A stretch of 64,000 nt of DNA from DAOUJW01 sp034422115 (GTDB taxonomy: Bacteria > Chloroflexota > Dehalococcoidia > Lucifugimonadales > UBA2985), in contig DAOUJW010000022.1 in NCBI GenBank assembly GCA_034422115.1, forward strand, positions 70,487 to 134,486, in the 5' to 3' direction. Shown here piece after piece: positions 34,210-42,670 of the stretch (its first letter is position 1; each line of letters begins with the position of its first letter). A program made the position numbers and the translations under genes. The notes beneath the pieces were generated by a model. That model did not search any database. It was not told where the DNA came from and saw only the letters and a program-made list of their open reading frames with translations.

Positions 34210-34626
34210 GTGACGGAGACTAGGAGCAGGCCCAGGTCCCTTCCGGGGACCACGACCAGGCTGGAAACGGCCCACGGCAGCCTCTACGTCACGGTGTCCG
34301 TGGACGAGGAGGGCCGCCCATTCGAGGTGTTCGGGAGACTGGGCAAGGGGGGCAGCTTCGAGTACGGGGTGACTGAGCTGGCATGCCGGCTCATCTCCCT
34401 TCACATGAGGAGGGGCACCCCCCTGGAGGAGGTCATCCGCCAGTGCGCGGGCATCCAGGAGATGCAGCCCTGGCCTAACGTGATGCCTGACGGGACCACG
34501 GCGTGGGTGCTCGGCTTGGGAGACGGCATAGCCCACGCGCTCAGGAGCATGGCAGGCCAGGGCCAGGTCGGCAGTGGAAGCGATGCGGATGCCGGAGTTG
34601 GGGCCAATGCAGAGACTGCGGCCTGA
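34210..34626 (+). CDS. TSCPD-domain protein
   Basis: A 138-residue protein starting at GTG, with AGGAGG overlapping the end of the previous gene. GRPFEVFGRLGKGGSF, then ELACRLISLHMRRGTPLEEV and IRQCAGIQ match the TSCPD domain found at the C-terminus of B12-dependent ribonucleotide reductases and as stand-alone proteins on phages and mobile elements. No reductase lies nearby. Its job in the element is unknown; a link to nucleotide supply is possible. A short hairpin follows. Confidence 0.75.
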   Translation: MTETRSRPRSLPGTTTRLETAHGSLYVTVSVDEEGRPFEVFGRLGKGGSFEYGVTELACRLISLHMRRGTPLEEVIRQCAGIQEMQPWPNVMPDGTTAWVLGLGDGIAHALRSMAGQGQVGSGSDADAGVGANAETAA

Positions 34627-34658
34627 GGACTGAGACGGGCGACCGCAACCAACACAGC

Positions 34659-34680
34659 GGGGCCGTTCCTTAGCGGCTCC
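34659..34680 (+). terminator. GGGGCC hairpin after the TSCPD gene
   Basis: GGGGCCG (34659-34665) pairs with CGGCTCC (34674-34680) with one G-U pair, followed by CTCTTAT. It is the weakest of the series. Confidence 0.45.
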
Positions 34681-34729
34681 CTCTTATCCGCAGAAACGCA
34701 CATCGAACATTAAGCAAGGAGGACAGAAC

Positions 34730-35794
34730 ATGAACCGGAATGGAGTGGACCAAACGAGCGGTGGGGATGACGGGTACTCCCGCCCCAAGGCCAGGTTCGA
34801 CGGGGAGGGGGTGCTGGAGGTGCGGGCCTCCGCCGCCGGGGACTGCCGGCGGGCCCTGTGGTACGAGGCCACGGAGAGGGAGGTCAGCAACCCGCCGACC
34901 GGGGAAACCCTCACCCTGCTGGAGGCGGGCAACGCCCTGGAGCCGGTGGTGCTCCGGGCCATGGGGAGGTCGGGCTGGGAGCTGGCTCCCGCCGACTCCG
35001 AAGACCCCGAACGTGTATCCCTCCAGATAGCCCACAACCTGAGGGTGACGGGCCACCCCGACGCCACCGGGAGGATGCCCCTCTTCGAGGGTGAGGAGAT
35101 GGTGGTGGAGGTGAAGACCAGGGGGCCGGAGGCACACAAACGGTGGCAGGTGCTGGGAGCGGAACGCAGCCACCCGGAGTCGGTGGCCCAGGCGGCCCTC
35201 TACACCTACGGGACTTTCGGTGAGCCAAGGGACGCCGTGATGGCGGTCATGGACACGGCCACAAGGACCTGGGACTACGAGATAGTCCCAGCGTCCAGGA
35301 TCGGGGACGCCTTTCACGGGGCCAAGGCGAGGCTCTATGCCCTATCCGAGAACTACGCCCTACACGGGGCGGACCCAGAGGCTCTGCCCGACAGGGATTT
35401 CACCGCAGGACACTGGCGCTGCAACTCCTGCCCATACCTCAACACCTGCCTCCCGGGGATGCAGGAGACGGAGGGCGGCGCTGGTGAACCCGCAGATGAC
35501 GAGAGAAAGGAGGTGAGCATGGAGGAGGCCAGGGCGGCCGCGCACGCCTACGCCAAGGCCAGGGATGCCCTCAGGGAGCCAGAGCAGGCCAGGCGCCAGG
35601 CGCTGGACACCCTGCTGGCCTGGATGCGAGGGCGCGGGCAGGACAGGGCCGAACTGGACGGGCACAAGGTAAGCCTCGTGAGGACAACCCGTTACTCGGT
35701 GGACCACAAGAAGCTGAACGCCCTGCTGGACCCCAAGACCCGTGCAGGCATAGTTACGGAGCAGTCCTCCGAGCACGTACGGGTCACCCCGTAA
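34730..35794 (+). CDS. Cas4/RecB-like PD-(D/E)XK nuclease with an Fe-S cluster motif
   Basis: A 354-residue nuclease. The catalytic core is Asp111 in GHPDATGR, Glu127 and Lys129 in VVEVKTRG and a QAALYTYG helix. Cys39 (GDCRRALWY) with Cys231, Cys234 and Cys240 (CNSCPYLNTC) is the four-cysteine iron-sulfur pattern of Cas4 and AddB-type nucleases. The C-terminal ~110 residues form a helical extension (EEARAAAHAYAKARDALREP). No cas genes or CRISPR array are present, so this is a recombination nuclease, probably acting with the Rad52-like protein and the SSBs. Confidence 0.85.
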   Translation: MNRNGVDQTSGGDDGYSRPKARFDGEGVLEVRASAAGDCRRALWYEATEREVSNPPTGETLTLLEAGNALEPVVLRAMGRSGWELAPADSEDPERVSLQIAHNLRVTGHPDATGRMPLFEGEEMVVEVKTRGPEAHKRWQVLGAERSHPESVAQAALYTYGTFGEPRDAVMAVMDTATRTWDYEIVPASRIGDAFHGAKARLYALSENYALHGADPEALPDRDFTAGHWRCNSCPYLNTCLPGMQETEGGAGEPADDERKEVSMEEARAAAHAYAKARDALREPEQARRQALDTLLAWMRGRGQDRAELDGHKVSLVRTTRYSVDHKKLNALLDPKTRAGIVTEQSSEHVRVTP

Positions 35795-35840
35795 CGGGTA
35801 CGGGGCAGGCCATAGTCGCTCTCCAACACGGAGCGCTCAA

Positions 35841-35874
35841 CGGGGTTGGGTCTCTCAACTGAGGCTCGGCCCCG
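35841..35874 (+). terminator. GGGGCC-type hairpin after the Cas4-like gene
   Basis: A 14-base stem with four G-U pairs (35841-35854 with 35861-35874) around loop TCAACT, followed by CTTTCA. The right arm ends in GGCCCCG like the others in the series. Confidence 0.55.
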
Positions 35875-35941
35875 CTTTCACCCCTACAGGCCGTAGGGTC
35901 GGCCTAGGCAAGACAGCACATCACACGCATGGAGGAAGGAA

Positions 35942-36337
35942 ATGCCGAGAACCATTAACAGAGTCGAGCTTTTGGGACGGACCGGGGCGGACCCGGAGAT
36001 GCGCTACACCCAGAATGACACACCCGTCACCCAGCTGAGGCTGGCGACGGACCGCAGGCGGCAGAACGAGGAGACAGTCGCCGACTGGCACAGCGTAGTC
36101 TGCTGGGGGAAGCTGGCCGAGGCGGTACACCAGTACGTGGGCAAGGGGGACCGGCTGTACGTGTCGGGGAGGCTGGTGCAGAGCAGCTACGAAACCGAGG
36201 ACGGGCAGCGGAAGTACCGCACGGAGATACACGCCCAGGAGGTGGTGTTCCTGGACTCCCGCAACGGGAGCAGGGAGAGCGACGGCGGCGGCGACGAGTA
36301 CGATCCGGACTCCCCCCACCCCTCTAACTGGGCGTGA
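35942..36337 (+). CDS. ssb: single-stranded DNA-binding protein, copy 1
   Basis: A 131-residue SSB with the OB fold: INRVELLGRTGADPEMRYT, then WHSVVCWGKLAEAVHQYVGK and the RLYVSGRL strand. The C-terminus (DSPHPSNWA) lacks the acidic DDDIPF-like tip that recruits partner proteins. GGAGGAAGG precedes the ATG. The neighbour 130 bases on is a near-identical second copy, including the leader, so the pair arose by local duplication. Confidence 0.93.
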   Translation: MPRTINRVELLGRTGADPEMRYTQNDTPVTQLRLATDRRRQNEETVADWHSVVCWGKLAEAVHQYVGKGDRLYVSGRLVQSSYETEDGQRKYRTEIHAQEVVFLDSRNGSRESDGGGDEYDPDSPHPSNWA

Positions 36338-36369
36338 ACGCCATCGACGCCCGACGCGCAGGCGCAAAA

Positions 36370-36402
36370 CGGGGCCGCGTCTCACCGGGAGACGCGGCCC
36401 CG
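36370..36402 (+). terminator. GGGGCC hairpin after ssb copy 1
   Basis: A 14-base perfect stem (36370-36383 with 36389-36402), five-base loop, followed by CTTTCATCT. It is one of the strongest hairpins of the series. Confidence 0.65.
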
Positions 36403-36468
36403 CTTTCATCTATACAGGCCGGAAGTCGGCCTGGACAAGACAGCACATCACACGCATGGAGGAAGGAT

Positions 36469-36852
36469 ATGCCGAGAACCATCAACAGAGTCGAACTGCT
36501 TGGACGGACCGGGGCGGACCCGGAGATGCGCTACACCAAGGGTGACACCCCTGTAACCCAGCTGAGGCTGGCTACGGACCGCAGGCGGCAGAACGAGGAG
36601 ACAGTCGCCGACTGGCACAGCGTAGTCTGCTGGGGAAAGCTGGCCGAGGCGGTGCACCAGTACGTGGGCAAGGGGGACCGGCTGTACGTGTCGGGGAGGC
36701 TGGTGAACAGCAGCTACGAGGGGGAGGATGGGCAGCGGAAGTACCGCACGGAGATACACGCCCAGGAGGTGGTGTTCCTGGACTCCCGCAACGGGAATAG
36801 CCAGAGCGACGGCGGGGACGCCGAGGAGGAGACGGACGCCTCACCCTTCTAG
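36469..36852 (+). CDS. ssb: single-stranded DNA-binding protein, copy 2
   Basis: A 127-residue SSB nearly identical to copy 1 over the first ~110 residues; differences include TKGDTP for TQNDTP and VNSSYEGED for VQSSYETED. The tail diverges and here ends in an acidic DASPF, which resembles the partner-binding tip of typical SSBs. The two copies may therefore differ in which proteins they recruit. I start at the ATG at 36469, the position matching copy 1, behind GGAGGAAGG. Confidence 0.93.
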   Translation: MPRTINRVELLGRTGADPEMRYTKGDTPVTQLRLATDRRRQNEETVADWHSVVCWGKLAEAVHQYVGKGDRLYVSGRLVNSSYEGEDGQRKYRTEIHAQEVVFLDSRNGNSQSDGGDAEEETDASPF

Positions 36853-36895
36853 CTGGGCGTGAACACATCATAGACGCCCAACGCCCGGGCGCTTC

Positions 36896-36929
36896 GCGGG
36901 GCCGACTCCACATTCGGAATCGGCCCCGC
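36896..36929 (+). terminator. GGGGCC hairpin and T-rich tail after ssb copy 2
   Basis: A 14-base stem with one mismatch (36896-36909 with 36916-36929) around ACATTC, followed by CTCTTGTTTTGG. This is the most conventional intrinsic terminator of the group. Confidence 0.65.
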
Positions 36930-36968
36930 CTCTTGTTTTGGACACAACTGAATACACGGAGGCTTGCC

Positions 36969-37505
36969 ATGAAGAAGGAATCAGACCAGGACAACACCCC
37001 CCCAGACCCTCAGGGTGAGCCCGGCAGGGCGCTGCTCACCGCCCTGAGGCGGAACCAGCGCATCCTGGGAGATCTGGCTGCCAGGTACGGGGTCGACACC
37101 CAGCCCGGACGCTCCTCGGAGTCCCTGTACGTCTCGGGCCCTGAGGACGTGAGGAATCTCGTTCAGGAGGAGATGGAGCGCCTGGCGCAGGAGCAGGTGC
37201 GAGTGCTGCTTCTGGACAGGAGGAACAGGCTACTGGGACAGAGGGTGGTCTACCACGGCAACGTCTACTCCTGCGTGATAAGGGCCGCGGAGGTGTACAG
37301 GCCGGCCGTGATAGAGTCGGCGCCCGCCATAATCCTGGTGCACAACCACCCCTCCGGCCTGCCGGAGCCCAGCCCTGAGGACATCGCCATAACCCGGACC
37401 ATAGTGGAGGCCGGGGAGCTCCTGGACATAGATCTAATGGACCACGTGGTCATCGGCTTCCAGGGGATATTCAGCATGAAGGAAGCGGGCCTCCTGTCCA
37501 GGTAG
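36969..37505 (+). CDS. RadC-like JAMM-domain protein
   Basis: A 178-residue protein with the RadC/MPN fold. The JAMM metal site is complete: His125 and His127 in HNHPSG, Ser135 and Asp138 in PSPEDI. RadC proteins carry a metallopeptidase-like fold whose biochemical role is unsettled; mobile elements often carry one, as anti-restriction or recombination accessory. The N-terminal helix-hairpin-helix of chromosomal RadC is reduced. I use the ATG at 36969; a GGAGG lies upstream. Confidence 0.85.
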   Translation: MKKESDQDNTPPDPQGEPGRALLTALRRNQRILGDLAARYGVDTQPGRSSESLYVSGPEDVRNLVQEEMERLAQEQVRVLLLDRRNRLLGQRVVYHGNVYSCVIRAAEVYRPAVIESAPAIILVHNHPSGLPEPSPEDIAITRTIVEAGELLDIDLMDHVVIGFQGIFSMKEAGLLSR

Positions 37506-37758
37506 GTGGGAAGGCCCTGTGGGGTGCTCTCATCGGATGCGCCTCCGGCCCGGCTATGCACACATCCCGCCTGGCCACAAGGGAGCGACGGGTCACCTCG
37601 GCGCCCGCTGGCGTGTACGCCCGTCAGCGAGGCCGCTCCGCGGTGTACCTCCCTCCCTACGGGACGGGAGGCCATGCCGCCGCGACGACCTGTTCCCCGC
37701 TCCTACCCCAGGCCACGGCAAATTCACACAACCACAGAACAGAACGAGGAGACATGAA

Positions 37759-38463
37759 ATGACATCTGCTCAAGTCCTACAACGGACGGAAGACACGGAC
37801 ACACTGGAGACCGACCACATGAGCGAGGAGGCCCAGGAAGGCCACGGCGAAGACACGAGTCAGGACCTCTACACCATAACGGCCGGGGGGTTCTCCGCCA
37901 CAGTAGACGCCTTCGCCAGGGACCCCGATGCGGAGGGTCTCTGGTTCCTCTCGATGGTGGGGTCCCAGACCGCTCTCAAGGCCATCTGGGCCTCCCTCCT
38001 CAAGCAGCCTCCGGAGGCCGCCCACCTCATCCAAGGCGCGGACGGCATGGCCCTATCGGGCGGCTACCTCAGGTGCGTCATTCCCCACCAGACCATCGGG
38101 ACGTGGACGACGAAGATCGCCCGCCTCCCGGTCTCGGGCGGCTGGCACGCCCTGGTCTACACCAGGAGGGCCGAGTACGCCTTCGAACACGACTCCTTCC
38201 TCCTACTGGTCCAGGAGGAGGCGAGGGCCCCCGAGCTGCACCACCGCTTCCTGGACAGGAGGAGTCCCCTGCCGCTGCACGGCTCCTGGGCGGAGTGGCT
38301 CTGGAGGCGGGGCCTGGACGCGGGGGAGATAGTCCCCCTCCAGTCGGCGGGCATCTCGGCCTTCAGTTGCAGCCCCGACGGGGAGAGCCTCAGGGAGGAC
38401 CTCTCCCTGGCGGTGGCGTCGGGCAGGCTTTCCATGCCTACGGAGGCGGACCATGGTGGATAG
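37759..38463 (+). CDS. hypothetical protein
   Basis: A 234-residue protein of unknown family. The first ~35 residues are acidic and probably disordered; the rest is a mixed alpha/beta domain rich in Trp and aromatic residues (GLWFLSMVGSQTALKAIWAS, GSWAEWLWRRGLDAGEI). I start at the ATG at 37759; a two-codon ATGAAATGA frame lies immediately before it. It overlaps the next gene by eleven bases. Confidence 0.65.
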   Translation: MTSAQVLQRTEDTDTLETDHMSEEAQEGHGEDTSQDLYTITAGGFSATVDAFARDPDAEGLWFLSMVGSQTALKAIWASLLKQPPEAAHLIQGADGMALSGGYLRCVIPHQTIGTWTTKIARLPVSGGWHALVYTRRAEYAFEHDSFLLLVQEEARAPELHHRFLDRRSPLPLHGSWAEWLWRRGLDAGEIVPLQSAGISAFSCSPDGESLREDLSLAVASGRLSMPTEADHGG

Positions 38464-38869
38464 GATGCTGAACCGGCCCAAGCGGGGAAACAAGCGGAAG
38501 CAGAGCCGCAACTTCAGGGCGTGGAAGCGGTTCTGTCCCGACGGGAAGACCTGCCCCTTCTGCCCCCACGACAACACCACCCACCTGAGCACTTCAGGAC
38601 AGCCCCACTTCTACAGGCCCGCGACACCTGAGGAGATCTCCGACACCTCGGTCATGCTCTACACCCACCGCCTATCCGGTGGTGGCAAGATTCTGGTGAG
38701 GCGGATTACGGTGTCCCGCGAGGCGGAGATAATCACGGCCTTCTGCACGGCCTGCGCCCTGGAGATGGACACACCGCAGGTGCTCTGCTTCAAGCGGACC
38801 CTGGGGACGGGCGAGGTGGTCGGTTTGAAGGCAACAAACGAAGAGACAACGAAGGGAGAATCGACATGA
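38453..38869 (+). CDS. hypothetical protein with paired CxxC motifs
   Basis: A 138-residue basic protein. FCPDGKTCPFCPH near residue 27 and FCTACA near 97 could form one zinc ribbon-like site. No family is recognised. It overlaps both neighbours (eleven bases before, four bases ATGA after), so the hypothetical gene, this gene and the methyltransferase form one coupled unit. Confidence 0.65.
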   Translation: MVDRMLNRPKRGNKRKQSRNFRAWKRFCPDGKTCPFCPHDNTTHLSTSGQPHFYRPATPEEISDTSVMLYTHRLSGGGKILVRRITVSREAEIITAFCTACALEMDTPQVLCFKRTLGTGEVVGLKATNEETTKGEST

Positions 38870-39900
38870 GACTTTCGGCACAGGCGAAGGGGGGCTTCTA
38901 CCCCACGCCGGAGAGGGTTGTGGACATGATAGCCAGCCTGGTTGGTACACCGGGTTACTTCAATCGGAACAGGCCGGCCCTGCGCATACTGGACCCCTGC
39001 TGCGGCGCCGGTGAGGCCGTCGCTCAGTTTGCAGAGAAGCTGGCAAGCCCATCCAGCGTTCCGGTGGAGACCTTCGGCGTGGAGCTTCACGGAGACCGGG
39101 CTGAGGAGGCATCGAAGGTGTTGGACCACTCACTGGCCTCCGACCTGTTCCAGACCTCCATTGCCAACGGGGTCTTCAGCATCCTGTTCCTCAACCCGCC
39201 CTATGATTACGATGCTGAAAAGAAACGGGCCGAGCACGCCTTTCTCACCCACTGCACCCGGTACCTTGCGATGGACGGTCTCCTGGTGTTCATCGTGCCA
39301 AGGATCAGGCTGGCGGTATCGGCCCGATACCTGGCCTCCCACTACGGGAGGATACGGTGCTGGGCATTCCCGCAGCCGGAGCGGGATGCCTTCGACCAGG
39401 TGGCGCTGGTGGGACGCCGCAAGGCGGAGCCGTTCCCGGACCCGGCGGCCGAGTTCCAGGTGCTGGAGTGGGCGGCGGGGGAGCCGGAGACGCTGTACCG
39501 GCACGACCGTCCCGTCTACGCCCCTCCCGCAACGCCCGCCGGGGAGGTGCTCTTCACCACCAGGACGGTGGACCCGGCGGCTGCGGCCCTTGAGGCCCGT
39601 AGGTCGGGTCTCTGGGTCAGCTCCGAGGTCACCGACTCCCTGTGGCCCGCCCGGGTTCCCAGGACCCGCCCCCTGATGCCCCTGCGACGGGGGCACATGG
39701 CCATGCTGGTGGCGGCGGGCTTCCTGGACAACCTGCAGCTGGAGGCGGAGGGCACTCGCATCCTGGTCAAAGGCAGGACGTCCAAGGAGATGGTGCAGGT
39801 TGAGGAGACGGAGGAGGCCGAGGTGTACCGGGAGAGGCTGCGCACCACCGTGGTCGCCCTGGACCTGGACGACGGCAACGTGACGGACATCGCCGCCTAG
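38866..39900 (+). CDS. DUF6094-type N6-adenine methyltransferase-like protein
   Basis: A 344-residue Rossmann-fold methyltransferase. The SAM-binding motif is DPCCGAGE (43-50) and the catalytic NPPY is at 110-113. The rest, including RYLASHYGRIRCWAFPQPER, fits DUF6094 proteins that accompany a large SNF2-like helicase in mobile elements. No target-recognition domain is obvious, so the substrate, perhaps element DNA to be protected or marked, is unknown. It is coupled to the zinc-motif gene before it; the helicase follows after a hairpin. Confidence 0.8.
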   Translation: MRLSAQAKGGFYPTPERVVDMIASLVGTPGYFNRNRPALRILDPCCGAGEAVAQFAEKLASPSSVPVETFGVELHGDRAEEASKVLDHSLASDLFQTSIANGVFSILFLNPPYDYDAEKKRAEHAFLTHCTRYLAMDGLLVFIVPRIRLAVSARYLASHYGRIRCWAFPQPERDAFDQVALVGRRKAEPFPDPAAEFQVLEWAAGEPETLYRHDRPVYAPPATPAGEVLFTTRTVDPAAAALEARRSGLWVSSEVTDSLWPARVPRTRPLMPLRRGHMAMLVAAGFLDNLQLEAEGTRILVKGRTSKEMVQVEETEEAEVYRERLRTTVVALDLDDGNVTDIAA

Positions 39901-39969
39901 TCCGCCTGAACGCCCCGGATTCGGGGCGGGCTTGCCCTGGCCGGAAGGGCGCAGGGATAGCCGCATCAC

Positions 39970-40007
39970 GAGGCCCCGCCTGTGCCCACGACGGGCTGCG
40001 GGGCCTC
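39970..40007 (+). terminator. hairpin between methyltransferase and helicase genes
   Basis: GAGGCCCCGC (39970-39979) pairs perfectly with GCGGGGCCTC (39998-40007); the 18-base loop can pair partly within itself. The following TCCCATTTCT is only moderately T-rich. Confidence 0.5.
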
Positions 40008-40082
40008 TCCCATTTCTGGACGCCGGCCGGCATCAGAGCCGTCGGCTATCGCACATTCCCATCGAAAGGAAGGAAAGACGAC

Positions 40083-42392
40083 ATGAACCTCGGAGAGTTC
40101 ATCGATACATACAGAGACTCCATTGCCCAAAGGGTGGTGGAGTCATACCCTCCCCTCTACAGGCCGTCGGAGACCATCATCAGGCTGCCCGGGCTGCTCC
40201 GCTCTCCACTGGGGGCACAGGGCGACGCCATACGGGGCGCGGCCCTCTCCCTGCAGGCCAACCGGGGGACGACCGTCGTGGGGGAGATGGGCACTGGCAA
40301 GACCTTCATAGCGACCGCCGCGGCCCACGCCGCGGGATTCAGACGGGTGCTGGTGGTCTGCCCTCCCCACCTGACCCGCAAGTGGAAGCGAGAGGTTGAG
40401 GAGACGATACCCTACGCAAGGACGGCCATAGTCTCCTCCATCACCGACCTGGAGCGGCTCAGGATGCTCACCGGCTCAGGCCCCCTCTTCGCCGTGATGT
40501 CCAGGGAGAGGGCCAAGCTCTCCTATCGGTGGCTTCCCGCCACCGTGGAGCGATGGGCCGTCGCCGACGGCAGGCTCATGCGCGCCGAGGACACCGGGGA
40601 GCCCTTCAGGGTTCCCACCTGCCCCGACTGCACGGCCCAGGTGGTGGACAGGGAGGGCGCTCCACTCACGGCCGTGGACCTGTCCCGAAAGAGGAGGTCC
40701 TGCGCGGCCTGCGGCTCTCCCCTCTGGAGGGCGGACAACACGGGTCCCAGGAGGTACCCCCTGGCGGACTACGTGAAGCTCAGGATGAAGGGCTTCTTCG
40801 ACCTCCTCATCGGGGACGAGGTGCACGAGTACAAGGGCCGAGGCTCGGCCCAGGGCATCGCCGCCGGCATCCTCGCCGACGTCTGCGGCAGGTCGCTGAC
40901 CCTCACGGGAACCCTCCTGGGAGGCTACTCCTCCACCCTCTTCCACCTCCTCTACAGGTTCTCCCCGGCGATCAGGTCGGAGTTCGGACGCTCCGAGGAG
41001 CACAGGTGGGTGCAGAGGTACGGCTTCGAGGAGCACACCATCGGCAAGGACGACGACGACTCCGTGGAGGACGGGCGCAACAGCCGCAGGAGGAAGTACA
41101 GGAGGGTGGTGAGGGAGAGGCCGGGACTGGCCCCATCCGCCCTCTTCCACCTCATAGGCAACTCCGTGTTCCTCCGGCTCTCCGACGTGGCGTCGGGGCT
41201 GCCTCCATACGAGGAGCAGGTGCTGCTTTCGGCAATGGACCGGGAGAAGGACCACACGGGTTTCTCCCAGAGGAGCGCCTACGACAGTGTGTTCACCCAC
41301 CTGAAGCAGGCCCTGGCCCAGGCCCTCGCCAGGGGTTCCAAGAGGCTCCTGGCCACCTACCTGCAGACCCTCCTGGCATATCCCGACGGCTGCACCAGGG
41401 GCGAGACGGTGTTCGACCCCAGGACTGGCGTGCCCATCGTGCAGGTGCCTCCTCTGTCGGAGGAGAGGCTGTACCCCAAGGAGAGGGCTCTGGTCGACCT
41501 GGTGGCGGCGGAGAGGATGGAGGGGCGGAGGGTGCTGGTGTACGCCACCCACACCGGGACAAGGGACATCACGGAGAGGATGGAGAACATCCTGACTCGG
41601 CACGGGTTCAGGGTGGCGGTGATGAAGGCGGAGGCCGTGGCCCCGGAGCGCAGGGAGGCGTGGGTGGCCGAGAAGGTGAAGCAGGGGGTGGACGCGCTGG
41701 TCTGCCACCCAAGGCTGGTGCAGACGGGCCTGGACCTGGTGGACTTCCCCACCATCTGCTGGTACGAGACCGACTATTCTGTATATACAATGAGGCAGGC
41801 GTCCAGGAGGTCGTGGCGCATCGGGCAGACCAGGCCGGTGAAGGTGGTGTTCATGGCCTACAGGAACTCCATGCAGGCTGAGGCCCTGAAGCTGGTGGCG
41901 AAGAAGCTGCAGAGCTCCCTGGCGGTGGAGGGGGAGCTGCCGGAGGACGGACTGGCCGCCTACGGAGACGACGGGGACGACCTGATGATGGCGCTGGCGA
42001 GGAGGATAGTCAATGGGGAGGAGGAGGACCAGGAGCCGGTGGAGGCGGTGTTCGCCAGGGTCAGGGAGTCGGAGGCCGAGGCTGAGGAGATGCTGGTGGA
42101 CGAAGGCTGGAGGGAGGTGGATGTCGAGCCTGGCGAGGTGGACGCGCGTCGGAGGTGGAGAGGCGGGGACGGGTCCGTCTTGGAGGTGTTCGTGGGCAAC
42201 GGACGCGGCGACGAGGCTGCGGACCAGTCCTCAGAGGAGCAGGAGGCGCGGCGGACCCTCTTCTCATGGGCGGAGTTCATGGCCGAGGAGCGGACGGAGA
42301 GCCGGGGTCAGAAACCCAAGCCCGCTTCCACGTCCCTCTTCGAGTGGGCCCTCGGCGTTGAGGAGGAGAGGGAGGCCCAAACGGTGTCCTGA
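40083..42392 (+). CDS. SNF2-type DEAD/H helicase
   Basis: A 769-residue superfamily 2 ATPase. Motif I GEMGTGKT is at 67-74, motif II GDEVHEYKG near 243, and motif VI ASRRSWRIGQTRPV near 580, which is the SNF2 signature. A zinc-ribbon-like insert (CPDC...CAACGSPLW) lies between motifs I and II. The C-terminal ~150 residues are acidic and disordered. It likely remodels or translocates on element DNA together with the DUF6094 methyltransferase, a pair repeatedly seen side by side in mobile elements. Confidence 0.88.
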   Translation: MNLGEFIDTYRDSIAQRVVESYPPLYRPSETIIRLPGLLRSPLGAQGDAIRGAALSLQANRGTTVVGEMGTGKTFIATAAAHAAGFRRVLVVCPPHLTRKWKREVEETIPYARTAIVSSITDLERLRMLTGSGPLFAVMSRERAKLSYRWLPATVERWAVADGRLMRAEDTGEPFRVPTCPDCTAQVVDREGAPLTAVDLSRKRRSCAACGSPLWRADNTGPRRYPLADYVKLRMKGFFDLLIGDEVHEYKGRGSAQGIAAGILADVCGRSLTLTGTLLGGYSSTLFHLLYRFSPAIRSEFGRSEEHRWVQRYGFEEHTIGKDDDDSVEDGRNSRRRKYRRVVRERPGLAPSALFHLIGNSVFLRLSDVASGLPPYEEQVLLSAMDREKDHTGFSQRSAYDSVFTHLKQALAQALARGSKRLLATYLQTLLAYPDGCTRGETVFDPRTGVPIVQVPPLSEERLYPKERALVDLVAAERMEGRRVLVYATHTGTRDITERMENILTRHGFRVAVMKAEAVAPERREAWVAEKVKQGVDALVCHPRLVQTGLDLVDFPTICWYETDYSVYTMRQASRRSWRIGQTRPVKVVFMAYRNSMQAEALKLVAKKLQSSLAVEGELPEDGLAAYGDDGDDLMMALARRIVNGEEEDQEPVEAVFARVRESEAEAEEMLVDEGWREVDVEPGEVDARRRWRGGDGSVLEVFVGNGRGDEAADQSSEEQEARRTLFSWAEFMAEERTESRGQKPKPASTSLFEWALGVEEEREAQTVS

Positions 42393-42450
42393 AAGGGACG
42401 CCGCCAGGTAGGAATGTGAACGGACAGCAAAGATCAGAAGGAGATGAGAC

Positions 42451-42660
42451 ATGGCGCGAGTATTCGTATACGACGACAGAGAGTTCCCGGACCCGGACCC
42501 CGAGATGAGCGTCGACCAGGTGAAGGCGACCCTCGCCGACTTCTACGGGGAGATAGCCAACGCCTCGGTCAAGGAGACCAAGCGCGGCGACGACACGATC
42601 TACGAGTTCCAGCGGCGGGTGGGCACCAAGGGCGCTTTCACCCACGCCAGGAGCTGGTGA
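42451..42660 (+). CDS. PRTRC system protein C
   Basis: A 69-residue protein matching PRTRC protein C: FVYDDREFPDPDPEMSVDQV, then FYGEIANASV and the conserved YEFQRRVGTKG. The size and strand pattern suit a small ubiquitin-like fold, an inference. Known members end at or soon after GTKG; here eight residues (AFTHARSW) follow Gly61. AAGGAGATG-type ribosome site before the ATG. It opens the PRTRC cassette. Confidence 0.85.
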   Translation: MARVFVYDDREFPDPDPEMSVDQVKATLADFYGEIANASVKETKRGDDTIYEFQRRVGTKGAFTHARSW

Positions 42661-42670
42661 AGGGAGTCCC

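Noticed and set aside
34730..35794. Cas4-like nuclease as a sign of a CRISPR-Cas locus.
   Set aside because: No repeat-spacer array and no other cas gene is visible anywhere in the window; Rad52-like and SSB neighbours point to recombination.
40476..41708. 410-codon minus-strand frame opposite the SNF2 helicase.
   Set aside because: The helicase frame carries all conserved motifs; the antisense frame is His/Leu/Val-rich without a domain.
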